Below, one piece after another: positions 25,606 to 34,877 of a stretch of DNA of 64,000 nucleotides. The notes under the pieces were generated by a model. It was not told the origin of the DNA and ran no database searches. It worked only from the letters and a program-made list of their open reading frames with translations. Source of the DNA: Kitasatospora sp. CB01950 (GTDB taxonomy: Bacteria; Actinomycetota; Actinomycetes; Streptomycetales; Streptomycetaceae); contig NZ_LISX01000007.1 of assembly GCF_001905465.1 (NCBI RefSeq), forward strand, positions 196,891-260,890. The letters run 5' to 3'. Numbering within the stretch: position 1 is the first letter of the stretch; each line of letters opens with the position of its first letter. A program made the position numbers and the translations under genes.

Positions 25606-27476
25606 CCGCCTGTCACATAATGTACTGACGGCCCGCCGCATCTTCCCCATGGGTGCGGCGGGCCGTCGCCATTCCCAGCCCACCGGTCGAGCAACAGCCG
25701 GGCGTCCTCCCGCAGTCGGCCGTCGGACTCGTCGCGCAGGACCCGGCGCTCCGAGACCGCCCACTGCGCCACCACCTCCCGCGCCCCGGGCGTTAACGGC
25801 TCACCGATCCGCCGCAGCATCGCCACCGCGAACGCGCCGACCGGCAGCGGAACGAGCAGCTCGGCCAACACGGGGACGGTCCGCCCGGTGTCGCCGGTGA
25901 TCCGCCACAGCGCCTCCGCAGCGTGTGCCCGATGCCACTCGTACGCGTCCGCGAGGCGGCCCTCCACCAGCGGCACCAGCGGCAGCCCGAGCGGTCCGAG
26001 CAGAGCCGCATCCTCCAGGCACCAGCCGTCGCCGGCGAGCCGGTCGGCAAGCAGCCGCAGCGTGGGCCCCGGGTCCGCGCCGAGCCGGGCGGCAGCAACG
26101 GCGGCGACGGGCGCGAGGCCCCGGTCTTCCCCGGCCGCCAACTCGCCGAGCACACCGAGCAGTTCCGGGTCTTCGAGCCCCGTACCACCGAGCATCCGTG
26201 CCAACTTCTCGTCCGGCCGTGCCCGCAGCAGTGCGAGCAGCTCGGGCAACAGCGGCGCCGCGTCCTGCGGCGTGAGTGCGTCGAGCACCCGGGCCGCTTC
26301 GATGTGCACCTCACCGCAGCCGCCGGTGCATCGGCGCGGCGTCAGTGCCCGGCGCCGCAGATCGAGGTCGGCGGTGCGGGCGGCCAGCGCGTCGAGCGCG
26401 CCCGGGTGGGGCGTGGGAACGGCGGCGAGCAACCGGCGGTCGCCGGCCCGGCCGAGCACGAGTTGGGCCGCCCGGGAGACCTGCGGCTCGGGGTCGGCAA
26501 CGAACGGCAGCACCGCCGTGCCGACCGGGGCGGGGTCGGGGCAGTCCGCGACCCACCGGGCCAGCGCCTCCAGAACGTACGAGCGCCCATGCGGCTCGCG
26601 CTGGTGCGGCAGCGCGGCGACCAACAGGGCGACCGCCTCGGCCTCCCGGTCCCGCCAGGTGTGGGCCAGCCGCTCGGCCAGCCAGGAGCCGTGCCCGTCG
26701 CGGTCGCGAGCCGCGGTCCAGGCCGCCGCGACCGCCCGGGTGGCTCCGGCGTCCCGACCCAGCACGTCCCACACCCTGCCGCTGCCGCTGCCGCTGCCGC
26801 TGCCGCTGCCGCTGCCGCTGCCGCAGGCGAACGCCGGGTCCGCGCCGGCCGTGGCCAGGACGTGCACCAGCCGTTCCGGGTACGGGAGTTCCGCCTTCGC
26901 CAGCAGGCCGAGCGCGGCGGTGGCCCGGACGGCCGGCTCGGGGTCGTCCAGCGCCGCACGCAACCGTCCGACCGGGTCGGCGTCGAGAAGGCTCAGCGCC
27001 GTCAACGCCGCGGCTCGCACCCGAGCAGACGGGTCGTCCTGGTGGCACTCCGTCAGCACTTCCAGTGCGAGCGGCAGCGCGTCCCCGCTCGCCCACCGTG
27101 CCACCTCTACCGCCCGGTGGCGCACCTCGGGCTCCTCGTCCCGCAACAGGTGCAGCAGGCCGGGCAGTTCGGCGCCGACCCGGACCGCTCCCTCTTCCGC
27201 GCGGTCGGCCGTGCTCGCCAGGAATCTCAGCATCTCGTCGCGCCAGTGGGTGGCGTGCACGATCGCGTGAGCCAGATACGGAACGGCGGCGACACTCACC
27301 GGGTACAGCAGGCGCCGGCCCAGCACCTGGCAGAACAGTTCCTCCAGTGCCTCGCCGACCACCGCCGCGTCCTCGTCGTACAACGCCCGGATCACGTCCG
27401 AGACATCGGTGACGTCCCCGTACGGATACTCCAGCAACGGCCAGTCGACCAGGTGCAGTTCCTCAGGTGTCCTCAC
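25587..27476 (-). CDS. HEAT-repeat protein, tandem paralogue 1
   Basis: A 629-residue all-helical protein built of HEAT-like repeats of ~30-40 residues (for example EVRHRAVEVARWASGDALPLALEVL, RVRAAALTALSLLDADPVGRLRAAL, AVRATAALGLLAKAELP). It is clearly paralogous to 27497-29323 and starts 20 bases after that gene (GTG 27476), so the pair is one transcript. Two oddities: a run of Gly-Ser dipeptides (about 218-233) encoded by eight CGGCAG hexamers and absent from the paralogue, and a C-terminal extension of ~27 residues that reads through the chitinase terminator and overlaps its last 19 bases. A scaffold or protein-binding role is likely. Function unknown. Confidence 0.78.
25627..25667. terminator. 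Strong hairpin terminator after the chitinase gene
   Basis: A 14-bp perfect stem (GACGGCCCGCCGCA at 25627-25640, TGCGGCGGGCCGTC at 25654-25667) has a 13-base loop. It starts 21 bases after the chitinase stop. It lies wholly inside the 3' end of the opposing HEAT-repeat gene, so that gene's last codons form the stem. Confidence 0.78.
26776..26823. repeat. Eight CTGCCG hexanucleotide repeats inside a HEAT-repeat gene
   Basis: Eight perfect consecutive CTGCCG units (CGGCAG on the coding strand) encode alternating Gly-Ser. Change in copy number would stay in frame and alter only linker length between HEAT repeats. The paralogous gene has no such tract. Confidence 0.95.
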
Positions 27477-27496
27477 GAACGCCGGACCCTACCGCG

Positions 27497-29323
27497 TCAG
27501 CCCTGCCCGGCGAGCAGCAGCCGGGCCTCCTCGCGGAGTGTGGTGTCCGGATGTCCGATCCAGCTGTATGCGTCCAGCACCCGGCGTTCCGCGCCCGCCC
27601 ACTCCGCGACCGTCGCCCGGACATCCGGCGGGAGCGGCGCGCCGGTCTGTCGCAGGGTCTTCAGCACGGACGGGTCCGTTCGGCCGTCCCGGACGAGGGC
27701 GGTGAGCGTCGTCACGACTCCGGCCGGGTCGCCGGTGATCTGCCACAGCGCCATGGCCGCGTAGCCGCGCCGCTCGGGGCTGCCGTCGGTCAGGTGGCAC
27801 TCCACCGAGGGGGCCAGTGGCGCCCCGAGCGGTCCGAGCAGGGCTGTCTCCGCCAGGGAGCCGCCGTCGTGTTCCAGCCGCTCGGCGAGCAGGCGAAGCG
27901 CGGGTGCGGGGTCGGCGCCCAGCCGGGCAGCGGCGACGGCGGCGGCGCACGCCAGGGCCTGGTCGTCCGATCTCGTCAACTCGACCAGCAGGTCGGTCAG
28001 TTCGGGGAGGGCGAGACCAGTCCCGCCGAGCGCGCGCGCCAGGTCCGGACTCGGGGATTCACGCAGCAGGGCAGTCAGTTCCGGCAGCAGCCCGGCGGCG
28101 GCCTCCGGCGTAAGCGACTCGATCACCTCCGCTGCCCTGCTGTGCAGGTGGTGGCCGTATCTGCACGGCTGGGGGCGCAAGGCCCGGCGGTGGATCTCGG
28201 GGTCGTCGGTGCGGGCGGCCAGCGCGGCCAGCGCGTCGCCGGCAGGTTCGGCGACGGCCGTGAGCAGCCGGGAGTCGCCGACCCGTCCCAGCACCAGCTG
28301 TGCACTCGTGGCCACCCAGCTGTCGGGGTGGGTGACGTGCGGCAGCACGGCCTCGGCGACCGTATCGGGATCTGCGTGGTAACCGGCCCAGCGCTCGATG
28401 GAGTTGATCACCTGCTGGAGTACGTACGGGTCTCGCTGCTGCGGCACGGCGGCCGTGAGCAGCGTGACGGCCTCGACCTCCCATCCGCGCCACCGCATGA
28501 CGAGCTCCACGGCCCGGCGGCTGCCGCGCCCCTCGTGGTCGCCAGCCGCGATCCAGGCGGCGGCCACCGCCCGGACGGTCTCGGCGTCCTGCTCCCGCAG
28601 CAGCGACGCCACCCGCTCCTCGGTGCTGCCGACGCCGTGGAAGAACTCGTGGGCCGATACGGCGAAGTCGGGGTCCCCGCCGTCCGCCAACAGCACGGCC
28701 ACCAGCTCGGCCGGCCAAGGGGCCCCGGCGCTCTCCAGCAGGCCGAGCGCAGCAGTGGCCCGGACGGCGGGCGCGGGGTCGGCGAGTGCAGCACGCAACC
28801 GCTCGTCCCGGCGGGGGGCGAGGCGGCTGAGCACCTCCAACGCCTCGGCCCGCACCCGGTCCGACGGATCGTCGCGATGGCAGGCGGCCACCGCGTCCAG
28901 GACGAGCGGCAGACTGTCCCCGGCCGCCCAGCGCGCCACTCGCACGGTCTGCCGGCGCACCTCGGGGTCCTCGTCCCGTACAAGGTGCAGCAGGCCGGGC
29001 AGCTCGTCGGCGACCCGAATGCCCTCCATCACCTCGTCCTCGAAGAACTGCCCGTAGTCGTCGCGCCCGGCATTGGCCAGGAACACCAGCATGGTGCGGC
29101 GGTGGTGAACGGCGTGCAGGGCGGCGTGCGCCAGGTACGGCACTGCCATCACGCTCGCCGGGTACACCGATCCCTGGTGCAGGAGACGGTGGAACAGCTC
29201 GCCCAGTGCCTCGCCGACCACCGCCGCGTCCTCGTCGTACAGCGCGCGGATCAGATCGGCGACGTCCGCCCCGTGGCCCAGGGACGCCCAGTCGACCAGG
29301 TGCAGTTCATCAGGTGTTCTCAC
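27497..29323 (-). CDS. HEAT-repeat protein, tandem paralogue 2
   Basis: A 608-residue HEAT-repeat protein. It shares with its downstream paralogue the N-terminal RTP(D/E)ELHLVDW, ADLIRALYDEDAAVVGEALGELFHRLL, VPYLAHAALHA, LPGLLHLVRDEDPEVRRQTVRVARWAAGDSLPLVLD and the closing LREEARLLLAG. I place the start at GTG 29323 because it aligns with the paralogue's GTG; the frame is open upstream. No catalytic motif, signal peptide or membrane segment is visible. PBS-lyase-like HEAT proteins of this type are common in Streptomyces in multiple copies, with unknown roles. Confidence 0.78.
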   Translation of the reverse strand: MRTPDELHLVDWASLGHGADVADLIRALYDEDAAVVGEALGELFHRLLHQGSVYPASVMAVPYLAHAALHAVHHRRTMLVFLANAGRDDYGQFFEDEVMEGIRVADELPGLLHLVRDEDPEVRRQTVRVARWAAGDSLPLVLDAVAACHRDDPSDRVRAEALEVLSRLAPRRDERLRAALADPAPAVRATAALGLLESAGAPWPAELVAVLLADGGDPDFAVSAHEFFHGVGSTEERVASLLREQDAETVRAVAAAWIAAGDHEGRGSRRAVELVMRWRGWEVEAVTLLTAAVPQQRDPYVLQQVINSIERWAGYHADPDTVAEAVLPHVTHPDSWVATSAQLVLGRVGDSRLLTAVAEPAGDALAALAARTDDPEIHRRALRPQPCRYGHHLHSRAAEVIESLTPEAAAGLLPELTALLRESPSPDLARALGGTGLALPELTDLLVELTRSDDQALACAAAVAAARLGADPAPALRLLAERLEHDGGSLAETALLGPLGAPLAPSVECHLTDGSPERRGYAAMALWQITGDPAGVVTTLTALVRDGRTDPSVLKTLRQTGAPLPPDVRATVAEWAGAERRVLDAYSWIGHPDTTLREEARLLLAGQG

Positions 29324-29454
29324 GGGACCGGAGGCTAGCCGTGGGCTCCGACAGGGCAAGGGAGTTGGCATGCCCTTGGGCGGGGCTTGGCAAACCCGGG
29401 AGGCGGCTGGGAGGCGGCTGTGAGGTTGATGAAGCCGTACCTTACGATCATCGG

Positions 29455-30588
29455 GTGCCGAGCCTGACCGGAGTCCCGATCCAGATCATCGCCAGCCTGC
29501 TGGCCGTCGCCGCCTTCGCGGCCACCCTGTGGCTGTGGCCCCGGCTGGGTGGGCGGAGCTGGCGGGCCTGGCTGGGGCGGCTGGGGGCGTTCTTCGGGAC
29601 GCAGATCGCGGTGCTGGCCGCGATGGGCCTGGTCGCGAACTCGTACTTCGGCTTCTACTCGACGTGGAGCGACCTGCTCGGCCTGGACGGCAGCCCCGGC
29701 ACCGTGGTGGACCACCAGCCGGGCGGCAAGGCGGTCTCGGTGACCGGCGAGCAGAAGATGTACTCCTCGCAGGGTTCCGCGCAGGACCGTTCCGGCATGA
29801 TCCAGAAGGTCGAGATCCACGGCGAGCACTCCGGCCTGACCGGCACCCCCGCGTACGTGTACCTGCCGCCGCAGTACTTCCAGCCGGCCTACGCGGGCAC
29901 CAAGTTCCCGATGCTGCTCGCGCTGTCCGGCTACCCGGGCACGCCGGAGAAGCTGATCTCGCTGCTCCAGTACCCGGCGTCGACGCTCAAGGCGATCGAG
30001 GCCAAGGAGATGCCGCCGACGGTGCTGGTGATGATGCGGCCCACCCTGGTCGCCAACCGCGACACCGAGTGCATGGACGTCCCGAACGGCCCGCAGGCGG
30101 AGACCTTCTTCACCGAGGACCTGCCGAAGGCGATGTCCACCGCCTACCGGATCGACGACCGGCCCGAGGCGCGGGCGGTGATCGGCGACTCCACCGGCGG
30201 CTACTGCGCCGTCAAGTTCGCGGTGCGCAAGCCCGACTCGTACCGCGCGGCGATCGCCCTGTCCGGCTACTACGAGGTCCACAACGACCCGACCACCGGC
30301 GACCTGTTCGGCGGCAGCGCCGACGTCAAGCAGGACAACGACCTGCTGTGGCGGCTCCGGAACAAGCCCGCGCCGCCGGTCTCGCTACTGCTGGCCACCA
30401 GCCGCAACGAGGAGAACTACCCCGCGACGCAGCAGATGATCGGCGCGTTCAAGGCCCCGACCCAGGTGTCCACCATCACCCTCGACACCGGCGGCCACAA
30501 CTTCCACACCTGGACCCGCGAGATCCCCCCGGCCCTCACCTGGCTCGGCGGCCGGCTCCCCCAGCCGCAGCCGGTACCCGCCAGCTGA
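29455..30588 (+). CDS. Membrane-anchored alpha/beta-hydrolase esterase
   Basis: A 377-residue protein. Two N-terminal hydrophobic segments (IIASLLAVAAFAATLWLW and FFGTQIAVLAAMGLVANSYF) anchor an extracellular esterase-D/antigen-85-like domain. That domain has YLPPQYF, a cap strand with LALSGYPG, the nucleophile elbow GDSTGGYCA (Ser246), an Asp-containing strand (LLLATSRN) and a terminal GGHNFHTW with the catalytic His. It likely hydrolyses or transfers an acyl ester at the cell surface. GTG 29455 is preceded by TACGAT at six bases, consistent with a leaderless transcript. Confidence 0.85.
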   Translation: MPSLTGVPIQIIASLLAVAAFAATLWLWPRLGGRSWRAWLGRLGAFFGTQIAVLAAMGLVANSYFGFYSTWSDLLGLDGSPGTVVDHQPGGKAVSVTGEQKMYSSQGSAQDRSGMIQKVEIHGEHSGLTGTPAYVYLPPQYFQPAYAGTKFPMLLALSGYPGTPEKLISLLQYPASTLKAIEAKEMPPTVLVMMRPTLVANRDTECMDVPNGPQAETFFTEDLPKAMSTAYRIDDRPEARAVIGDSTGGYCAVKFAVRKPDSYRAAIALSGYYEVHNDPTTGDLFGGSADVKQDNDLLWRLRNKPAPPVSLLLATSRNEENYPATQQMIGAFKAPTQVSTITLDTGGHNFHTWTREIPPALTWLGGRLPQPQPVPAS

Positions 30589-30724
30589 CCACCCGTCGGC
30601 CTCCCGTCGGCCTCCGGTCTACCACCCGCCGACCACCCGTCCGGAACGGGATGCCGCAGAGAACACAGCACCCTCATAGTCGGGTCTCATCGAGTTCTCA
30701 GGCTCGCCACCCAGCGTGTCTCCC

Positions 30725-33091
30725 ATGACCACGTCCAGTTCCGTTCCTCCGACCAGCGAGCCGTGGCCCGACGCCGCGAACCACCCGCCGCCGGCGGTCC
30801 CGGCCGATGCCGCTGCCGTTGCCGCCGACGCCGACGCGTCCGGCCCGACCGTCTGGCCGGCCACGCCGCCCGCCGACGCCGGGCACGAGCGGCCCGCTGA
30901 GACGCTGTTCCCGCCCGTCGCGCTGCCGCCCGTCGGCCCCAAGGGTCCGGCGACCTGGGCCGCCCGACTGCGCACCCTGCCCGGACGGGCCTGGCGCGGG
31001 CGCGAGGACGACCCGCGGTGGGTGCGGCCGGCGTTCCTGGGGCTGCTGCTGGCCACCGCTGTCCTGTACTTCTGGAACCTGACCGCCTCCGGCTGGGCCA
31101 ACGCGTTCTACACGGCGGCCGTACAGGCCGGCAGCGTCAGCTGGAAGGCGATGTTCTTCGGGTCCTCGGACGCGGCGAACTTCATCACCGTCGACAAGCC
31201 GCCGCTGTCGCTGTGGCCGATGGCGCTCTCCGCCCGCATCTTCGGGCTGAGCTCGTTCAGCGTGCTCGCCCCGCAGGTGCTGATGGGCGTCGGCACGGTC
31301 GCCGCCGTGTACGCCACGGTGCGACGCCGGTTCTCCGCGCTCGGCGGCCTGGTCGCGGGCGCGGCGCTGGCGCTGACCCCGGTCGCGGCGCTGATGTTCC
31401 GCTTCAACAACCCGGACGCGCTGCTGGTGCTGCTGCTGACGCTGGCCGCGTACGGCACCGTCCGGGCCACCGAGACGGCATCCACCCGCTGGCTGGTGTT
31501 CGTGGGCGCGATGTTCGGCCTGGCGTTCCTCACCAAGACCCTGCAGGCGTTCCTGGTGCTGCCCGCGTTCGCCCTGGTGTACCTGTTCACCGCGCCCACC
31601 GGCTGGGGCCGCCGCTGGCTGCAACTGCTGTACGGCGCCCTGGCGATGGTGGTCGCCGGCGGCTGGTGGGTGGCGATCGTCGAGCTGATGCCGGCCTCCG
31701 CCCGCCCGTACATCGGCGGCTCGCAGGACAACTCCTTCCTCTCCCTCACCTTCGGCTACAACGGCTTCGGCCGGATCACCGGCAACGAGACCGGCAGCGT
31801 CGGCGGCGGCGGAAACCGGATGGGCGGCGGAGGCGGTGGCGGCAGCATGTGGGGCTCCACCGGCCCGACCCGGCTGTTCGACGGCGACATCGGCGGCCAG
31901 ATCGCCTGGCTGATGCCCGCCGCGCTGATCCTCATGGTGTTCGGCCTGTGGGCGACCCGCCGCTACGCCCGCACCGACTCGGCCCGGATCGCGTTCCTGG
32001 TCTGGGGCGGCTGGCTGGTGTGCACCGCGCTGACCTTCAGCTTCATGTCCGGCATCTTCCACCAGTACTACACGGTGGCCCTCGTCCCGGCGGTCGCCGC
32101 CCTGGTCGGCATGGGCGTGGACGGCCTGTGGCGGGTCCGCCACCGGCTGCCGTACGCGGCGGTGCTCGCCGTCACGATCGCCGTCACCTCCTGGTGGGCG
32201 TACCAACTGCTGGGCCGCAGCGCCGAGTTCGTGCCGTGGCTGCGCTGGGCCGTGCTGGTCGGCGGGCTGCTCGCCGCCGTCGCCCTGCTCGCCGCGGGAC
32301 GGCTCACCGGACCCACCGGCGGCCGGGTCGCCACCGTAGCCGGCCTCACCGCGCTGGCGGCGGGACTGGCCGGGCCGACCGCGTACGCCCTCGACACCGT
32401 CTCCACCGGCCACAGCGGCTCCATCGTCACCGCCGGACCGGCCGTCAAGGGCGGCGGCTTCGGCCCCGGCGGCGGTCGCGGCGGCAAGATGCGCGGCACC
32501 TTCCCGGGCTTCCCGGGCGGCCAGGGCGGGAACGGCGGCCAGGGCGGGAACGGCAACGCCCCCGCTTTCCCGGGCGGCGGCCAGAACGGCGGCACCGGCA
32601 ACGGCTTCCCGGGCACCGGCTTTCCCGGCACCGGCACCGGCACCGCCACCGGCGAGGACGGCCGCACCGGCCGCGGCGGCATGGGCGGTGCCTTCGGCGG
32701 CGGCATGGGCGGCCTACTGGAGGGCGCGAAGGTCTCCTCCGAGGTCGCGGACCTGCTGAAGCAGGACGCCGACAAGTACACCTGGGTCGCCGCCGCGGTC
32801 GGCTCGCAGAACCAGGCGAGCTACCAACTCGCGAGCGGCGAACCGGTGATGGCGCTCGGCGGCTTCAACGGCAGCGACCCCTCGCTCTCCCTCGACGGCT
32901 TCAAGCAGCTGGTCGCCGAGGGCAAGGTGCACTGGTTCATCGGCGGCGGCGGCATGGGCGGCCGCAGCATGGGCGGTTCCAGCTACTCCTCGGAGATCGC
33001 CTCCTGGGTGGAGTCCACCTACACCGCGAAGACGGTCGGCAGCACCACCCTGTACGACCTGACAGCCGCACCCAAGGCCACCACCGGCTGA
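30725..33091 (+). CDS. ArnT/PMT-like GT-C membrane glycosyltransferase
   Basis: A 788-residue polytopic protein. A Pro-rich cytoplasmic N-terminus (~95 residues) precedes the GT39/GT83-type domain with SGWANAFYTAAVQAGSVSWKAMFFGSSDAANFITVDKPPLS, where the Asp of TVDKPP-type loops is usual in ArnT-like enzymes, and RFNNPDALLVLLLTLAAYGTVRA. Two Gly-rich extracytoplasmic segments (around 355-375 and 575-665) interrupt the sequence. A small C-terminal domain (YTWVAAAVGSQNQASYQLASGEPVMALGGFNGSDPSLSLDGF) follows. It transfers a sugar from a polyprenyl-phosphate donor. ATG 30725 chosen; GTG 30716 is in frame, neither with a strong ribosome site. Confidence 0.9.
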   Translation: MTTSSSVPPTSEPWPDAANHPPPAVPADAAAVAADADASGPTVWPATPPADAGHERPAETLFPPVALPPVGPKGPATWAARLRTLPGRAWRGREDDPRWVRPAFLGLLLATAVLYFWNLTASGWANAFYTAAVQAGSVSWKAMFFGSSDAANFITVDKPPLSLWPMALSARIFGLSSFSVLAPQVLMGVGTVAAVYATVRRRFSALGGLVAGAALALTPVAALMFRFNNPDALLVLLLTLAAYGTVRATETASTRWLVFVGAMFGLAFLTKTLQAFLVLPAFALVYLFTAPTGWGRRWLQLLYGALAMVVAGGWWVAIVELMPASARPYIGGSQDNSFLSLTFGYNGFGRITGNETGSVGGGGNRMGGGGGGGSMWGSTGPTRLFDGDIGGQIAWLMPAALILMVFGLWATRRYARTDSARIAFLVWGGWLVCTALTFSFMSGIFHQYYTVALVPAVAALVGMGVDGLWRVRHRLPYAAVLAVTIAVTSWWAYQLLGRSAEFVPWLRWAVLVGGLLAAVALLAAGRLTGPTGGRVATVAGLTALAAGLAGPTAYALDTVSTGHSGSIVTAGPAVKGGGFGPGGGRGGKMRGTFPGFPGGQGGNGGQGGNGNAPAFPGGGQNGGTGNGFPGTGFPGTGTGTATGEDGRTGRGGMGGAFGGGMGGLLEGAKVSSEVADLLKQDADKYTWVAAAVGSQNQASYQLASGEPVMALGGFNGSDPSLSLDGFKQLVAEGKVHWFIGGGGMGGRSMGGSSYSSEIASWVESTYTAKTVGSTTLYDLTAAPKATTG

Positions 33092-33121
33092 CCTCCGCAA
33101 CGCCCGCAACACCCCACAGCG

Positions 33122-33172
33122 CCCGAGGCCGTTCGGCTCCCCTCCCCCCAGGGGGCTCCGAACGGCCTCGGG
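33122..33172. terminator. Bidirectional terminator between convergent genes
   Basis: A perfect 15-bp stem, CCCGAGGCCGTTCGG (33122-33136) with CCGAACGGCCTCGGG (33158-33172), encloses a pyrimidine/purine-rich loop. It lies between the stops of the ArnT-like gene and the HNH lipoprotein gene and could serve both. Confidence 0.85.
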
Positions 33173-33219
33173 TCATTCAGTGGACGCGACGATCGACGCA
33201 GCGATCGACTCGGCGGTGC

Positions 33220-33984
33220 TCAGCCGCCGCACAGCGACAGCATGGTCTTCTTGTCCGCAGGCGTCACCGGCAGCTGGTACTTCAGCGAGACCTGCGCCCA
33301 GCGGATCGCGTACGAGCAGTGCACCTCGGTGTTGGCGGGCAGCCAACTGGCGGGGCCGGAGTCGCCCTTGGAGGCGTTCTGCGAGCCGTCCGCCGGGATC
33401 AGGTTCAGCGGGTCGTTGGCGATCTGCACGCGCTTGCCCTTCTCCCACTGGGAGGCGCCCTGCTGCCAGTCGTAGGACAGCGGCATCACGTGGTCGATCT
33501 GTATCTTCGACGCCTGCTGCTTGCTCCAGTCCACGGTCTTGCCGGTGTACGGGTCCCAGATCGTCATGCCGGTGACGACGCACTGCGAGCCGTCCTTGTG
33601 CTCCAGCTTCTGCCCGTCCCGGGCCAGCATGTCGTCGCGGGTGCTGCAGCTGTTGTGGCCCATCGGGACGCCGTCCACGTTGTCCGTCCAGGCCGGGCCG
33701 AACTGGTCGCGGTCGTAGCCGGTCCTCGGGCCGGCGTCGGCGGTCTTCACCTTGGCGATCAGGTCCCGTCCGGCCTTGCGGTCCGCCTCGCTGCTGACGG
33801 GTGCCAGGCCGGGCTTGGTGCCGTCCGGGTTCTCCAGCGGGCTGGTGCCCTTGGCGGCCGTCTGGGGCTGGGACTTGGAGCTGCTGCCGCTCGACGGCTT
33901 CTTCCCTGTGTCGGTGGTGCACCCGGCGAGTGCGAGCGATCCGAGCAGCAGGGTGGCGACTATGGCGGTACGGCGGGATCGCAC
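33220..33984 (-). CDS. HNH-family nuclease-like lipoprotein
   Basis: A 254-residue lipoprotein: signal peptide with lipobox LALAGC (Cys22), a Ser/Lys-rich linker (about 25-55), then a nuclease-like domain of the HNH/DUF1524 type found in many Streptomyces secreted proteins. Key residues are Cys-bracketed CSTRDDML and CVVTG, IDHVMPLSYDWQQGA with the catalytic-type His, ANDPLNLIPADGSQNASKG with Asn and Lys, and a terminal LCGG. It is predicted to sit on the outer face of the membrane and may cleave extracellular DNA. GTG 33984 follows GAGGAA. Confidence 0.88.
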   Translation of the reverse strand: MRSRRTAIVATLLLGSLALAGCTTDTGKKPSSGSSSKSQPQTAAKGTSPLENPDGTKPGLAPVSSEADRKAGRDLIAKVKTADAGPRTGYDRDQFGPAWTDNVDGVPMGHNSCSTRDDMLARDGQKLEHKDGSQCVVTGMTIWDPYTGKTVDWSKQQASKIQIDHVMPLSYDWQQGASQWEKGKRVQIANDPLNLIPADGSQNASKGDSGPASWLPANTEVHCSYAIRWAQVSLKYQLPVTPADKKTMLSLCGG

Positions 33985-34148
33985 GGTATTCCTCTGTGGG
34001 TGGGCGACTCTGACGGCCCACCAGAAGACCAGCCGGTCAAACCCCGGTCAAGGCGGCCACGCCGCAGCATGACACACCTCACAATCCGGGCAAAACCACG
34101 ACCGGTACGAACCACCCGCACGCCCGCCCCGCCGGGCAGACTGGCGGC

Positions 34149-34739
34149 ATGAGCGAACTGCGGGTGCCGGCCCTGGTGTTGGCGGCGGGCGGCGGGTCCC
34201 GGCTGGGCGGACGGCCGAAGGCGCTGCTGCCGTACCGGGGCCGTCCGCTGCTGGAACACGCGCTGGCGGCGGCCCGGGACGGCGGCTGTGACGGAACGGT
34301 GGCGGTCCTGGGCGCAGCGGCGGCGGAGGTCCGCGAGCGCGTCGACACCGGCGACTGCGTGCTGGTCGACAACCCGGACTGGCGCACGGGGTTGTCCTCC
34401 TCGCTGCGGACGGGCCTGGCCGCCCTGCCCGAGGGCGCGAGCGCCGTGCTGGTGCTGCTGGTGGACACGCCGGGCGTCACGGCGGAGGCGGTGCGCCGAC
34501 TGCTAGCCGTGCACGCCGGGCGCACGGATCTCGCGGCGTGCGCCTATGCCGGCCGCCGGGCGCATCCGGTGCTGATCGGCGCCGCGCACTTCCCCGAGCT
34601 GCTGGCCACCTCCACCGGCGACGCGGGCGCGCGCGTCCTGCTGGCCAACCGTCCGGTGACGCCGGTGGACTGCACCGGCGTGGCCGTCCCCGACGACCTG
34701 GACACCCCGGCGGACCTGGCCCGTTGGGGCATTCACTGA
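34149..34739 (+). CDS. MobA/MocA-like NTP transferase
   Basis: A 196-residue nucleotidyltransferase with the N-terminal signature LVLAAGGGSRLGGRPKALLPYRGRPLLEH (nucleotide-binding loop and Lys), LVDNPDWRTGLSSSLRTGL and VLLVDTPGVTAEAVRRLL (metal-binding Asp). This matches molybdenum-cofactor cytidylyl/guanylyltransferases (MocA/MobA group). The related CofC and sugar-nucleotide families share the fold. No molybdoenzyme genes are adjacent, so the acceptor is uncertain. ATG 34149 has no strong ribosome site. Confidence 0.82.
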   Translation: MSELRVPALVLAAGGGSRLGGRPKALLPYRGRPLLEHALAAARDGGCDGTVAVLGAAAAEVRERVDTGDCVLVDNPDWRTGLSSSLRTGLAALPEGASAVLVLLVDTPGVTAEAVRRLLAVHAGRTDLAACAYAGRRAHPVLIGAAHFPELLATSTGDAGARVLLANRPVTPVDCTGVAVPDDLDTPADLARWGIH

Positions 34740-34877
34740 CGGACCGTCAGACTTCCCGCACCTTTTCCCCGCCTCAACTGCACTGGAGGATTACCTCATT
34801 CCGCACCGACCCGGGGCCCGATCCGCGAGGATGGACGGGATCGTTGCCAGCCCGACCGAAACGGACGGTGACCGCCC

